Shown here one piece after another: positions 24,301-36,570 of a stretch of DNA of 64,000 nucleotides. The notes beneath the pieces were generated by a model. It saw only the letters and a program-made list of their open reading frames with translations, made no database searches and was not told the origin of the DNA. Location of the stretch: contig OW203765.1 in the NCBI GenBank assembly GCA_934045905.1, forward strand, positions 19,407,409 to 19,471,408, in the 5' to 3' direction. The position numbers and the translations under genes are program-made. This DNA is from Leuctra nigra (taxonomy: Eukaryota > Arthropoda > Insecta > Plecoptera > Leuctridae). Position 1 is the stretch's first letter, and each line of letters begins with the position of its first letter.

Positions 24301-27300
24301 ACCAATAAAATACACTGTGCGCCCTTAAATAAAGTTTAGGGCCCCAATTTTACGAAGTGTCGAAAAAATCGACGTTGGCACTTGGAGGGTTAAAGAAGGC
24401 AGAGATGACAATTTAGTATACATTTTTCAAGATTATGGAATAAAAAAATAACGACAGATTAGACTGAAAATTGGCAAAAAATAAAATATCTAAAATGTTG
24501 TATCTAAAATGTATCTAAAACGGTCAATCTGTTCTAGTTTAATAAATGTCAAAAATCACATGAAAAATGGTTTTAAATTTGAACCAATAGGAGGATTTGG
24601 CTGAAACTTTTTATGATTGGGTACAATGTTGGTTGCAATGTTTTTGCTAAATTTCAAATTTATCGAAGCACCCAATCGAAAGATAATTTTTTTTAAATTT
24701 GAACCAATCACGGGAGCCCATTCCAAAATGATCCCAGGGACCGCATAGATTACGTTAGTATGTTTACAAAATTTCAGTTCGATTGCTTGAGCGGTTTGAC
24801 CTGGGCTGTGACCACTAAAGAAAAAAAAAAAAAAACACACAGAGAAAGTGCCATAAGAGTACCGTGGTGATGCTCGCTACTCTCGCTCAATCATACACTC
24901 TCTTTGTAACTTACCTACACTTTTCAAGGAATCTTCTCTTCGTGTATAATTTCTCATACACCATTTCAGCCACAAATAAGAAATTATATTTCAAATTAAA
25001 TAAAATTCGTACCACGCAATTTAAGAAAGCCTGCCTACTGGTAATAATAATCCATCCCTGGGTCCAATTTAATGGGTCAGGGGGTGGGTATTCCCACCTA
25101 GGGCCAAGGGACTCCTGGAAACCGGCTGGCCATGAGTATGACTGGTGTTTTCTCCTCATCTTCCTCCTCTTCTTCTTCCACTTCTAATTGTTCCACAAAT
25201 TCCTTCCACCGTGGTCTGTCCTCCCCCTGTCTCTCAGCCTTGAACTCACTCCACCTTCCTCCTCTCTCCAGCACATCCTCCTTGATCAGTCCAATCCACC
25301 TGTCTCTTGAACGCCCCACTCTCCGTGTTCGCACTTTAGCTGCTTCAAACACGTGCCTTGGCACTCTTCATGTGGCCGAACCACCTAAGCCTCTCTCTTC
25401 CCAGCTTGAACCCCAGCTTGGTATTATATATAATTTTATTAATGTGGATTACATCTGATTTATTTATTTATTTATTCCTGATTTCCAGGCTGTTGTGGTG
25501 GGTTTCTTTGAGTTCTTTGGGAATGTCGGTGGTCCGGGATTCCACAGTTTCTACTCCTCATCTCTGGAGTATCTGGAGACAGATCCGGAGAGAGAAGTGG
25601 GCTTTGCTGTGTCGACCGACTTGGCGACTGCCGAAGGGCTGGGCGTCTTTCACACGCCCACCGTCAGACTCTACTTGTGGAACGAAACACTCGTAAGTAG
25701 ATAGATTGCTTGAATACCTACATTAACGAACATTTAATCAACTGCTTGATAAAACTTAGTGGGAATTTTCTTTAATGGTCAAATATTTATTATTGTCCTT
25801 ATCATCAGTGATACTAAACAACTACTTATAAGTTGTTTTTCCAGTTTTTAAAGGGGAGATAAAGAAACTGATTGTATTAATTATACATTATTTGCCTAAG
25901 ATTATGAATAATTCAGTTCAATACTGACTGAAAGTTGTGAGTTTTGTTTTGAAATAAATCCATAATTTTATTTTCATTCAAAAATTCTGAAAAACTGTAG
26001 CTCGGTATCAAATGCATGCTCTGTTCTGAAAATGTTTATTGATATTTAAATATTAAATATAGATAATTTCATTCTCACACCTCTGACACAAATTTAACCA
26101 TCTTGAAAAACCATGAAGTGTTAGGATTACTTCACTGAGTCTTTTTGGTTTTAGATAATCTCATTTTGTACAAGCCACAAGATTCGTGCAAAGTTTAATT
26201 TTGCACCTTGTTTTCATAGTAGTTTAAGCCAAAACAATATTCTGAAAGTGTACCCTACTAATTACAAAAGATACCTAACTAAATGCTATCAGACTGATCT
26301 TGTAAACATCATATCTGAGATAAATACAGATGAAGCATTTACTGAGCCTTTACTGAGCTCCAATGACGCCTTCCTCACCTCTTTCCGTCACTTGCAGGAA
26401 TACCGTGGGAGCAGTATGAGTGGTGTGTCTCGATGGGTCTCGGAAAACATACATCAGGTGGCGCTATGGGTGGCTCCACCCGGTGTCAAGAGCCTCATGT
26501 TGGCACCGTACGTCGAGGAGGGCGCCACTCTCATTCTGTTCACGCCTCGCAACCCACTGCAGCGCGACCAATACGTCTATCAGTTGGTACGATACGGAGA
26601 GTTCAGAGCTTATGGAGTTCGTTGCAATGTATATCACAGCTACTGAATGTCTGTGCTGTTGCCTGTTTCAGCTGCGGGAGATTGCTCTGGAGTATTACAA
26701 CTGTGACAATAATCCGTGGATCAATGAGCTGACGAGACATTTGGCAACACTGCGACCAGGTTAGATACAAATTATAGCCTTCTTCCACTTCATTTATTGT
26801 GCGGTAGTAAATTTAATTATAGGTAAGAAGTTTATTTAGCCAACATTTAAATGGAAAAATACAGTTAAATCTATGCATGTTATATGTAGTTAAGTTGGAG
26901 GCAAACGGAAGCGAACGGTAATCGCACGGTTCGTCAGAGCGGTTTTTTGAAATTCTGTCTTCTCAATAAATAATTTTAAAAAATCAGATAGTAACGACCC
27001 ATAACAGCCTAATAGACTAAATAATGCCGTACACTGGAGTTCATTATGACCTCTGGTACGACCTCAAAGTGTTAAATACAATATTTGAGGTAAAATAATC
27101 GTATTTAACGCTTTGAGGTCGTATCAGAGGTCATAAAGTTCTCCAGTGTGTTGCATTATTTAGTCTATCAGGCTGTTATGGGTCGTTACTATCTGATTTT
27201 TTTAAATTATTTAGTAGGTATGAAGACAAAATGTAAGAAAACACTTTGAAGAGCAGTGCGTTTCCCGTTTGCTTCCCCAGGCCTCTTAATACCAACAGGA

Positions 27301-30300
27301 ATTCAGCTACACAGAGGCTATTTCCTTCAGAGGCTAAAGGCAGAGATTTGTTTCAAATATTCGCGTTTTCGAGCAAAGGGGGCACACTCTGGTGTGAGAA
27401 AGTATAAGTGCTCTATCGGAATCGTTTTCGTATCGTCCGTCTTTTGTTATTGATGTTATCAATGTCATTTTGATCAGAAAGGCAGTATTTATTATCTTCG
27501 GAAATAAACCACAATTATGGTAAGGAAACTGGTGGAAATGATAAAATGAAGTAATAACAAAGTAATAACGTAAACAACACAACGCACAAGTTATTCCACC
27601 TTCACTGACACTTCGATACCGCCATGACGCCATGACACCAAACAACGTAAACAAACCAATGCACGTCACTGCACAGTGTCATGGTGGTTATAGGGGCCTG
27701 GAAAGTGCTGCCATCTGGTCAGCCCGAAAACGCGAATAGCCAGCTACAGATATCATCTTTTAGGTTCAATCCAATCATTTGCTTGAAGTACTGAAACTAT
27801 CTTCCATGATCATTGATGTTTCAGAGCACCGTCAACACTTAGAAACCGAGCGTCGGGCATGTCAGCTGCGCCAACCTCGCGAGGCTCTAGCGTCGATAAC
27901 CACCGTCATTGCCGATCGCTGGAACAATCTGAGTTGTTCCCGCGACAGGGGCTCCGACGACGACGACGAATGTGCAGCACTGTGCGAGAGGCAACGGTAA
28001 GCTATTGGGGACGTTAATAGTTAATTGCAAGTTCCATTGTGACTCAAATGACAATGAAATGATGCAATACATCTTGTGAAATGAACAGAATAAATGTGGT
28101 TCAGGCCATCGTTATGTCACTCACAAATTTGTTTGAAGTTACAAGTTTTTACTTTTGAAGAGAGTATCTTGTGTTGTGTCTAATGTTAGCTGCAGCGGAT
28201 GAATACACTCAACAAATGATAAAATGGTATTTGAAAGAAATGGATTGGCTAAAAATATATGATGGCACCATCCGATGAAGTCTATGCTAACTCGTCTTAT
28301 ACCTCTTTGAACGTTTCATTCTAATCCCGTTTTATGATTTCTTGGGTGTACCTTCATCTTCTGGAAGATCATTCCGAAGGTGGATACATCTTTGATTTAA
28401 ATTAATTAGGTACCTATTAAGTGGACTGCAGATGATCAATGTGTATTTGTTCGATATTTGCGACAGAATCCAAGAAAGCCTGGAAACTTAAAGAGACATG
28501 TTTTGTTTTTATGTCATTTTGGTTGAAACTGTAGAGTTTAGCCATGCAACTCATTGAGTTGTCTTCAGGATCAAATCTCCTTGTTCCAGACCGCCACCAA
28601 CAGACCCTCGCTCGGCCGCACCGCTCCGCGAGTCCCACCTGAGCGAGCAGTGTCGCCGACACCGCCACGCCACCGAGCAGCGACCGCCGGTGTTCCCCGG
28701 CGGCGACGACGAGGGATCGGCCGAGTTCAAGGGCCTGGCATGTCGCACGAACAGGACGCTCTCGCTGCTGGCCATGGACTCCGTGCAGTTCGCTCACTTC
28801 GCGCAGGCCCTCGGCGTCGACATCCAGGCCGAGCTCGGGGAGAGCGCCCTCGTCATATTCAACGCACAGGTCAGACTTTACAGCCATCATGTGCATTTTA
28901 AGTTTAGAATTTCACAGCTTCCACTGAATTTATTTATAATTTATTTTTCTGTCCGGAATGACGAGTTAGTATGTGTCCTACCTACGTACTGAAATAATTG
29001 TGTACACAAATTTAACATAACTTTCTTCATTTAATGTCAGGTAAACCCTTTTGGTTGGCACTGTATAGTACGTCCAGCGAGCGTGTAGCCTTTCCTTTCA
29101 TAAGATGAGCAGTATTGTTCGACCCTTGTTCGACCGTTAAGCTCTGACAAGATACAACTCTTTTTATGACCTGCCACCCCTTCCACCTACACTGTTGCCA
29201 TTTTAAACAACTTTCCTTGAATTTTAAAAGCCAACTGCATTGAAAGATATTTGGCACCACAACAAAACAACCCTTTCCAGAACACCTGCAGTCGTTGAGA
29301 GATATTTACAACCGCACACGCGTCAAAACACTCAGGATTACAAGCTAAACCCATTGTTGAATTTTACACAGCATTTGCTGAACTGGCTACACGCTCACTG
29401 GACGTACTTTACCTTTGAATTCAAATGTGACTAAAATATTTACCCTTTGAGTCTTGAGTCTGAAATGAGTCTTTGAATTGACCCTAGGAAATGGAACCTT
29501 TTTATGTACATTTCCCTTCTCTTCTACTAGAGAAAGTTGGTGTTTGAACTTTGAAGTCACCTCAAATTGTAGTATTATTGATTATTATTTAGTATTTACC
29601 TTTCCAATGTTGTAGATTGTAATCTCATTGTTGAAAAACTCCATTTGAAGTTGATAATTAATATCATAAACCCTTCTGAAATCATCAGAAAAACACATTC
29701 CAATAAAGTAATGTAAGAAGAATTATAAATGTGAATATTCTTCAAGTAAAATCTTAATTATTTTATTAAAAATTGTTTTATTAATTCCATTAAAAGTGTC
29801 AGAATGATTTTGCTATAAGTTATATAGCTATGAACTATGAACCTATCCTGCAAGCGTAATGAAACCATGTGCTGTGATTGGCCAGGAGGAGAACACGTAC
29901 ATCCAATCGGGTCTTCCGTCTGCGTCGAGCCTCCGCAGCTTCATCACGAGCTACACTCGTGGCACGGCCGACCGCAAGCTGCGCACGTCACCAAGCTCGG
30001 GAGTCGAGTGCGAGCGGTCACAAGACGTCGTCTGCGTAAGAGAAATCACTTCCGAGACGTTCAACCGAGTTGTCTTGGACAATACTCAGGTGAGCACTCA
30101 CTTTCGACTGTGGTACAAAATAGGTCAGATTTAAAAAATCTTCCGATTAGTCGAAAATCAGAATTCTCCGATTAAGTTCAAATTTGGCATGGTGATCAAA
30201 ACCAACATTATATAATATTTGTTAAGTTTTCAGCACAATAGGGCACTAGCCAAACTATCTCCCGCTAGGGTGCTGCCATCGGTTTTGTGAGAAGTGTGAA

Positions 30301-33300
30301 GTAAGCTGTTCGTGCCACTCAAAATTAAAACTCGCGAAACTTTATTTTGACATGCATAAGAAGATGTACTCACTGTTTAGATACATAGATATTTTACTCT
30401 AGTGTAATAAAATGTGTAAAAATAAGAAGAGAGTGCAATATCTAAAGTAAATTCTATTTCAATCTGAAGCGACACCCTCTCAATTGTTTTAATTGGAAGT
30501 TACAAAATTCCATTAAGCAGTGAGTCAGTTCAAGAGAGCACTGAAACAAAAATTATTCTGTGAGCTGTCATTATAATATGATCACAAAATATCATTATTA
30601 CACTATTATTTCTAATAATTATCCACTCTTTCGGTAAATAACCAAAGTATGATTTAAGTTTTATGTATTTAAGTTTTATGTACCTAAAACATAAGTTAGT
30701 ACACAAATACCTACCTAAATAGGTACATAAATAATTAGGTAAATAGATTTTTTTATGATGGCCTCAGATGGGGGTTGATATTCTGAAGCAGATAAATTCT
30801 GGCAAATAACTAGGAATTAGCTGTGATAAAACTCACGTTGTGATGTAACTCACGTTGTGATGTGTCTCCAGAATGTGGTCCTAATGTACCACTCTCCCTA
30901 CTGCGCATTCTGCTCGGCCGTCGCACACGTGTTCCTCGCGGTCGCGCGACACCTGCGCAACGTGGACAACCTGACATTCGCGCGCATCGATGGAGAGAGC
31001 AACGACCTGCCGTGGCAGTTCACCATGCATCACTATCCCACCATCATGTTCTTGCCGGCACACAGGTGAGAGGAGCTAAAGCATGATTCAGGAGTGCCAA
31101 CTTAAACCATACTACCTCAGAGAACATTTTCCTTGATTCTATTCCATACCAATAATATAATTGGTTTGATTAAAATACAGTTTTGAAGGGACCAGGATAA
31201 AAAACGTAACAAATTAACATGTTTTCTTATGGGTTGACGGACGGACCTTTGAAAAAACCATAGTAGGGTGAAAAACCTATTAAGGAGAAACGTACTAAGG
31301 ACGTTCCACTGTAGATAACTTTTCCATGATAAAAGCTGTGTGACAAGATTGATGGAATCATTTGGAGGTCTAACTACCCATACCACGTGAGAAGGGGAAT
31401 AAAATCTACATAAATAGACACCATTTCTTCAGTTATTTATACATTAGTATAACAATAAGTTATCAAAAGTTTGCTGTGAAGCAAAAAAGCTTTTCATAGG
31501 GCAGTATGTGTAACAGCTTCAAAAAAGCAGTCTGCTTTTCTCGTTGTTCAGCCAAGAATTTCAATCTTCAATGCGTTTTACAATCTTTCTTGAAAATAAA
31601 TATATGTCTCGGATAGCAAAATAATACGAACTTTTCACATTTGACTTTTAGAAAGTCCGAGAGCCGAGTCTTCCCCCGACAACTTCCAGTCACCATCGCC
31701 AACCTCGCCAGGTTCGTGTTGGCCAACCTGGGCGGTGGTTGCGAGGTGGCCGTGGGGCTGTGCGGCGCGCAAGACTCGGCCTGTGTGCATCGCGCGCGCA
31801 ACGCCTGTCTTCAGGAGATCAGCGACACGTTGCGCGAGTACCGGTCGGTGCTGCTGCGATGGCAAGCGGTGCAAACTGCCGGCATCTCGGATGCAGCTAA
31901 TGTAAGTAGACGATCTTCATTGAATGTTGTTTACCAAACCGAGTTTGGTCTGCAAAGTTAAGTTATGTCGGATTAACTACATATTAGATTATATTGGCAG
32001 CATACCCAATCAGATACTTCAAAACTAGGGGTGTTCAACGATTATTTTATTTATATCGATTATTAATTCGATTTTCGTAATTTAAATCGATTAATAATCG
32101 AATTAAATCGTATTGATATCATCATGTTCAGGGTGGTCATATCATATCGTCTTTTACGGCAATATTAACCTCAACAATGAAATGTGTCCGGAAAGTTATT
32201 CATTTTTACTCAAATACGCTATAATGTGACGCTTTTCATTTAATCATCACTAATAAATAATAAAGCAAATAAGAAATACACACTGAAACTTGGGAAAATA
32301 CACACAAACATGAATTTATCACTAAAATATTACGCACACAAAGAAAAATGTGGACAGAATGAAGGCAGCCATTTTAGAAGTTGTAAAATGCAACCATTTT
32401 CAAGGAGGCAAATTCAAATTGATGTCCCGAGTTACGCGCCCGAGTAATCTACATTTGAGATCATCGCAGGGGTCAGCCCAACCGAAGTGCAATGGAAGAG
32501 CCTCACCCTGGGGGAACCGCCCCATATTATTTGTACTAACATCGATTAATCGTTTTGAATATCATAATCGATTAATCGATTCGATTAAATCGTAATCGTG
32601 AACATCCCTATTCAAAACGATTGAAGCGGTTGAATTTAAGCCAAAAGTTAGTAAATCTGGTACAATTAAGTTCAAGGTAATACTGGGCCTTAGATCAAAT
32701 ACCTAAAGTAGGCAGCAGGCGATCTGTGGATTGGATTTTATTTTAAAACCGTTATTTTACGAACACCTGAGTTAGCTGAACTTGGAATCCAGAATCATTT
32801 CCATTGTTAGAATCATCTCTATTATTAGTTCCAGACTCCAGGTTGAGAGAACTACAGAGTTCATAAAATACTAGTTTCAAAAGGAAAATTAATCCACAGA
32901 TTGCCTGCTCCCTACTATAGCTTGAATCAGAGTCATAATTTTTAAATACTGATAATCTAGCTTAACTTCACTAGGCAGAGTTGATACAATTGATACAAAA
33001 AGGCTCCATTAAGGGACCTTGATTAGGTTTTTTGCAAATTTGTTAGCTGTCAAAATTACACTTGAAGGCAATTTAGCACGACCATTTATCCTACGATCAC
33101 CACACTTTACAGGGATCGGAAACTGTCTGACTAGCTGGCCATGTGCTTGGTCACCTTGAACACAACAAGAATAGAACAAGCGGCTGTGATGTCGCTCACG
33201 TGACACATGTCTTTATCTCCCGCCAGAACAGAATTCAAATATTCGACAATGCGCTATCATCTTTAGCAGCGGCAAGTTTGAGAAGCTCGTTCAAACCTGG

Positions 33301-36107
33301 CGGCAATTGTGTGAATCAAATTAAAACACTCCAAAATCGTACTTTTTTAAATTTCGCGGGTCACCGGCCGGAAGTAAGACGGAGCAGGAAGTAGGAAAGA
33401 GCAAATCGGCGGCCCAAGCACTGGGCCGCCATCATTTAGCATTGGTCTTATGGGAGTGACGTCACAATACGCAGACAGTTTCCGATCCCTGTAAAGTGTG
33501 GTGATCGTAGATTTATCCTACGATCACCACTCTTTACATGGATTAGCAACCGTCTGCGCATTGTGACGTCATACCCATAAGACCCATGCTAAATCGATGC
33601 GGTGAATATATAGTTTTAAATTTGTTTTGCACACGCATTGCACACACACTTTCAGGTTGCTTTATATACATTGCCGCCAGAGTGAAAAGCATGCCACCAG
33701 TATCACGCGCATTTCATGTAGTATGCATATTACTTGAATCACAAAATAATGGAAATGTTTGCATGATATTTGAATAGTAAATGAAGGACCTCATTGAATT
33801 ATTACTAGGGGTGTGCGAGTACTCGAAATTTCGAGTTCGAGTCGAGTTTGGGCGGTGAATCGAGTCAAAAAGGGTTAAACTCGACTTTTTCGAGTTTAAA
33901 AAAAAATAATAATAATAATTTTGACAATATTATACTGCTTACATCCTTAACAGTCCCCTACCTACCTCTTCCTATCAATAATCCACTCCTCAACTCACAA
34001 GAACACGAGCATTTCTGTTAAAATGACACAATGAAATAATAACAAAGTATTGTTGGACGAAATTGTTGAGATTTGGGAAATATGATATTCCTGCTGATAA
34101 AGTGACATAACTCAACTGCAGGTCTAAGTGCTTCTGACAATACTTCTAGGAATGCAATAACCCAGAATTCTTGGCCTCAGGAAGTTCTAGGGTCTTTGGC
34201 CTTTACATTCTATGTAGTACCTACCTAGTAGTATTTCTAGTAGCAGATTGAATGAATTTTTTTCCCCCTAAGATACAGCAGCTGTTAAAGCTTATATCCT
34301 AGAAAGTTAGATCTTTACTTGTCATTCCAAGCTACAAATTTCTAGTAGCACACGTCAAACCCCTGTAGTATGAGAATCAAAATAATTTACCTAATACACA
34401 TCTTATCTTATAATAAGAAATGACATGAATTAGCAGCCCTACAATGTATAGATGATGTATGATTAATGTTAATATTTCAATTCATTTTGTGATGGTCGAA
34501 TAATAATTTTATGACCTAATAGTTAGAGCCAGTTTTAAATGGTGATTTTATTTCTTAAAATTCGTTTTTAAAATCATCAATTTCGTTTTTTGTGTTTTTT
34601 CTGGAAGAGGGATTTCGCGATTTTGTGGTGATATTAAATTGGTTATAAAACACATTGTAATAGCCCCCAGAAACAATAATTTGATGAAAAACATGTATGC
34701 CACTTTGGAGGAGGGATTGGAATGGATTGGTCATGCACTATTAGCACTGAAATAGGCTTGTCTAGAATGGCGTCTTTAATGCTCTGTACTGTCTTTTCCC
34801 CAACCCACATTTTCTCTGTATAGATGATACATATTTAAAATTTCATGACGCAAAATGTATAGTTTGACAAGATATTTTCTTTCCAATCCAACAATTTTCA
34901 GTGCAGTAATTGTTCCAAAATATCCTTCTGTGTAAGTAGACTATTGATAAATAGTTGCAACTGGTTGAGGGTGGAAGGGGGGTTGGGAAAACCGGTCGAC
35001 CTTGAACAGTTGGGGGCGCAAAACAAAGCAGTCTGGAGGCATCATCAACTGGTTAGACTGGTCTGGTTCACTTTGAGGGTGGGTAGCAAAGTGTCTGGCG
35101 AGGGGGAGGGGGTCGAGTGAGTAGCACATGGAAAGAAACTGGTTTCATTTGTTGTTGTGTGACCTGTTAGGGGGATAAAAGCAGTAATTTTAATAGAAAA
35201 CCTTTATTTCGTGGTCATTTCGCGGAAAATGTTGAATATCGCGATCAGGGTTGGATTTCGTTTTTTTTCGCGATGTAAAAATGGTAGATTTGGGATCTAT
35301 ACACAATGAAATGGATTTTAGTAGAAGAAAATAGTGCAATCAGAATAATTCGCGAATTCGCGCATCACCATTTAAAACTGGCTCTACTAATAGTACATAG
35401 GTGAACATTTGCTGAACATGACTCGAACTCGACTCGAAAAACTCGATTCATCTCACTGACTCGACTCGAACTCAACTCGACCTTAAAATATCAAACTCGC
35501 ACAGCCCTAATTATTACCTTTAGTATCTCAAACTTCAACAAACTGTGCCGATCATTGCTACATTTTGATTTTGACAGGTATTTGACAGTTCAATGACCAA
35601 GCAATACATCCTGGTGAATGGTTTGATTGTTGCCAATCCCTGTAAAGAGTGGAGATCGTAGATTTATGTTTATCCCTTATTTAAATTGACTTTTGAAAAA
35701 TCAAAAATTATTAAAATTATCCCCAAAAATGGAGCCTTACAGGAGCAAGGTATAAATTGTGCAGTTGAAAACTGTATAAATTGTAAATTGTGATAACATG
35801 CAATTGATAGCATGATCAATCTCCTGTGAACAGAAATAGTGCTAAAATTATGTCTTGCCATTTAAAATTTTTTTCAATCTCTAAAGTTAATTTACTTGAC
35901 TTGCAGCAAATCCACAAAAAGAGTTTCACTCGTCAAACGCGTAAGCTTCTCTTCCGTCTCGAGCATTTACACGATGTGCAGACATTGCTGAACACAGCTT
36001 ACAGTCTGCACTCGGGCAGCCGAGAGCTGGCTGCCATCCAGAGCAGTTTCAGACTCTTCCGAGCGGCTGAACTAGACATCTCGGCCAGCACCCAGTCCGT
36101 CTCTTGA
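21328..36107 (+). CDS. TXNDC11: Thioredoxin domain-containing protein 11
   Basis: Exons: 21328-21506, 21588-21798, 22490-22717, 25489-25692, 26398-26586, 26672-26759, 27825-27996, 28569-28869, 29886-30089, 30872-31065, 31652-31901, 35907-36107 (TGA). The sum is 2421 nt, 806 codons plus stop; vertebrate TXNDC11 is longer. It is a membrane-anchored ER protein; in mammals it is known as a partner of DUOX maturation and of ER-associated degradation. Seen: one N-terminal membrane segment at about 42-57 (ICFLLAIIFTSYAAL); a first thioredoxin-like domain with YYAPWDAES, where the usual CxxC is missing; an INCW...GEC stretch in exon 3; TNRTLSLLAMDS in exon 8; a C-terminal thioredoxin domain with CAFC at 603-606 and a cis-proline region (HHYPTIMFLP); and a charged, leucine-rich C-terminal helix. 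Start is the first ATG with an adequate context; a second Met follows at codon 5. The 4-kb last intron is almost entirely transposons. Confidence 0.93.
21862..22216. mobile_element. MITE with GGGGCTGTG ends (copy 2)
   Basis: 355 bp, complete: GGGGCTGTGGATAAAGGACG at the left and GACGTCCTTTATGCACAGCC at the right, with TTT on both sides. The interior is the reverse complement of copy 1, including G tracts. In TXNDC11 intron 2. Confidence 0.78.
23289..23330 (+). repeat. Dispersed repeat fragment (copy 2)
   Basis: Matches 2612-2690 over ACTAGGAAAACGCTCAGTGT and onward to GAGCGAGCAC. In TXNDC11 intron 3. Confidence 0.45.
23771..24389. mobile_element. piggyBac-type non-autonomous element
   Basis: Ends CCCTACAAGTGCCAAGG / TTGGCACTTGGAGGG directly flanked by TTAA on both sides (23767-23770, 24390-24393). 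CCC-starting ends with TTAA are diagnostic of piggyBac. 619 bp, no transposase. In TXNDC11 intron 3. Confidence 0.75.
24560..24800 (-). repeat. Dispersed AT-rich repeat (copy 1)
   Basis: Contains AATCGAAAGATAATTTTTTT and TTTGAACCAAT, which recur as reverse complement at about 63350-63400. Within the segment a sub-block TTTAAATTTGAACCAAT is repeated (near 24570 and 24692). Ends in a long A tract at 24820-24835 on the plus strand. Class unknown. Confidence 0.35.
25050..25400 (-). mobile_element. LINE (non-LTR retrotransposon) 3'-end fragment
   Basis: The minus strand encodes a piece (25098-25364) with RVGRSRDRWIGLIKEDVLERGG and a following DRPRWKEFVEQ block (given here in parts), the pattern R-x-G-R-x-R-x-R-W ... 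DR-x-x-W found at the C-terminus of many LINE ORF2 proteins. No reverse transcriptase motif remains. In TXNDC11 intron 3, about 90 bp before exon 4. Confidence 0.6.
26897..27285. mobile_element. Foldback MITE GAGGCAAACGGAAGCGAACG (copy 1, degraded)
   Basis: Left arm GGAGGCAAACGGAAGCGAAC; long inverted arms through TCAGATAGTAACGACCCATA and its complement. The right terminus has decayed. Same family as 41776-42154. In TXNDC11 intron 6. Confidence 0.7.
27358..27738. mobile_element. Possible DNA transposon with TATTCGCGTTTTCG ends
   Basis: A 14-bp perfect inverted repeat, TATTCGCGTTTTCG / CGAAAACGCGAATA, bounds 381 bp in TXNDC11 intron 6. No clear target duplication, so the boundary is less certain. 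Confidence 0.4.
28203..28352. mobile_element. Foldback MITE, GGTACACTC family (copy 3, internally deleted)
   Basis: TACACTCAACAAATGATAAA at the left and CGTTTTATGATTTCTTGGGT at the right; about 65 bp shorter than copy 1. In TXNDC11 intron 7. Confidence 0.65.
32026..32610. mobile_element. hAT-type element, 585 bp
   Basis: Ends TAGGGGTGTTCA / TGAACATCCCTA (one base apart) and exact 8-bp duplication TTCAAAAC (32018-32025, 32611-32618). Subterminal ATCGATTAAT/ATTAATCGAT motifs are reiterated at both ends. No transposase. In TXNDC11 intron 11. Confidence 0.85.
33091..33510. mobile_element. MITE with CTACGATCACCAC ends (tandem copy I)
   Basis: Perfect long inverted repeat CTACGATCACCACACTTTAC / GTAAAGTGTGGTGATCGTAG continuing through GGGATCGGAAACTGTCTG. 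Flanked by ATTTATC on both sides (33084-33090, 33511-33517). 420 bp, non-coding. Directly followed by copy II. Confidence 0.75.
33806..35509. mobile_element. hAT-type element nested in MITE copy II
   Basis: Ends TAGGGGTGTGCGAG / CTCGCACAGCCCTA and exact 8-bp duplication ATTATTAC (33798-33805, 35510-35517). Subterminal CTCGA/TCGAG motifs are reiterated at both ends. It is split by another hAT MITE at 34524-35386; without it the element is about 833 bp. No transposase. Confidence 0.87.
34524..35386. mobile_element. hAT-type MITE, 863 bp (copy B), innermost insertion
   Basis: Same TAGAGCCAGTTTTAAATGGT ends as copy A (16823-17700) but in the opposite orientation, with its own 8-bp duplication CTAATAGT (34516-34523, 35387-35394). 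By eye the two copies differ at only a few percent of positions, so both are young. Confidence 0.88.
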
Positions 36108-36381
36108 CTCCGGATGCTGTTTGCGACGGCCATCGTCACTCATTCCATGGCCCTCCTCTACAAGTCTTCACTGTGATATGATATGATATTGGACATGGTC
36201 TAGTTCTTGTTCTCCATAAATTATTATAGCGAAATATTATAATTGTTATACCTCTTCTGTTATCGGATGGGGTACTATTTTTTGATGTGTGATGTAAATA
36301 TAAGTAACAATAACATTTAACTATATCATGTTTATTATACCTACCCTTTAACAAAACTCCTCCAGAAAAGTGATTACCGAA

Positions 36382-36568
36382 CTACAGATACAGTTCGTTT
36401 TTCCTATGTTTGAACTCTCTACAGACCGAGACACCGTCAGTTGTTCTGTAAGGCCGAGAAAGACAACATTGCAAGGTGAGCGCGCAATGAAGTCTTTCTC
36501 GGCCTAGCAGAACAACTGGCTGTGGCTCCATCTGGTGAGAGTTCAAACATAGGAAAAACGAACCGTAG
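36382..36568. repeat. Foldback repeat, first of two in tandem
   Basis: TTCGTTTTTCCTATGTTTGA opposed by TCAAACATAGGAAAAACGAA; the interior also pairs (GGCCGAGAAAGAC with GTCTTTCTCGGCC). Starts 275 bp after the TXNDC11 stop, so it may be transcribed in the 3' UTR. Confidence 0.6.
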
Positions 36569-36570
36569 GT

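Larger units (their letters stand above)
33518..35661. mobile_element. MITE with CTACGATCACCAC ends (tandem copy II), interrupted
   Basis: Left end CTACGATCACCACTCTTTAC at 33518, right end GTAAAGAGTGGAGATCGTAG finishing at 35661, followed by ATTTATG. Removing the hAT element at 33806-35509 and one 8-bp duplication leaves about 432 bp, matching copy I in length. In TXNDC11 intron 11. Confidence 0.72.

Noticed and set aside
25098..25364. Minus-strand ORF as a host gene
   Set aside because: Its R-x-R-W / DR-x-x-W pattern matches LINE C-termini, it has no start context and lies in an intron.
28417..28896. Antisense ORF of 159 codons opposite TXNDC11 exon 8
   Set aside because: It lies on the complement of a GC-rich coding exon, has no domain and no independent signals; a mirror of the real exon.
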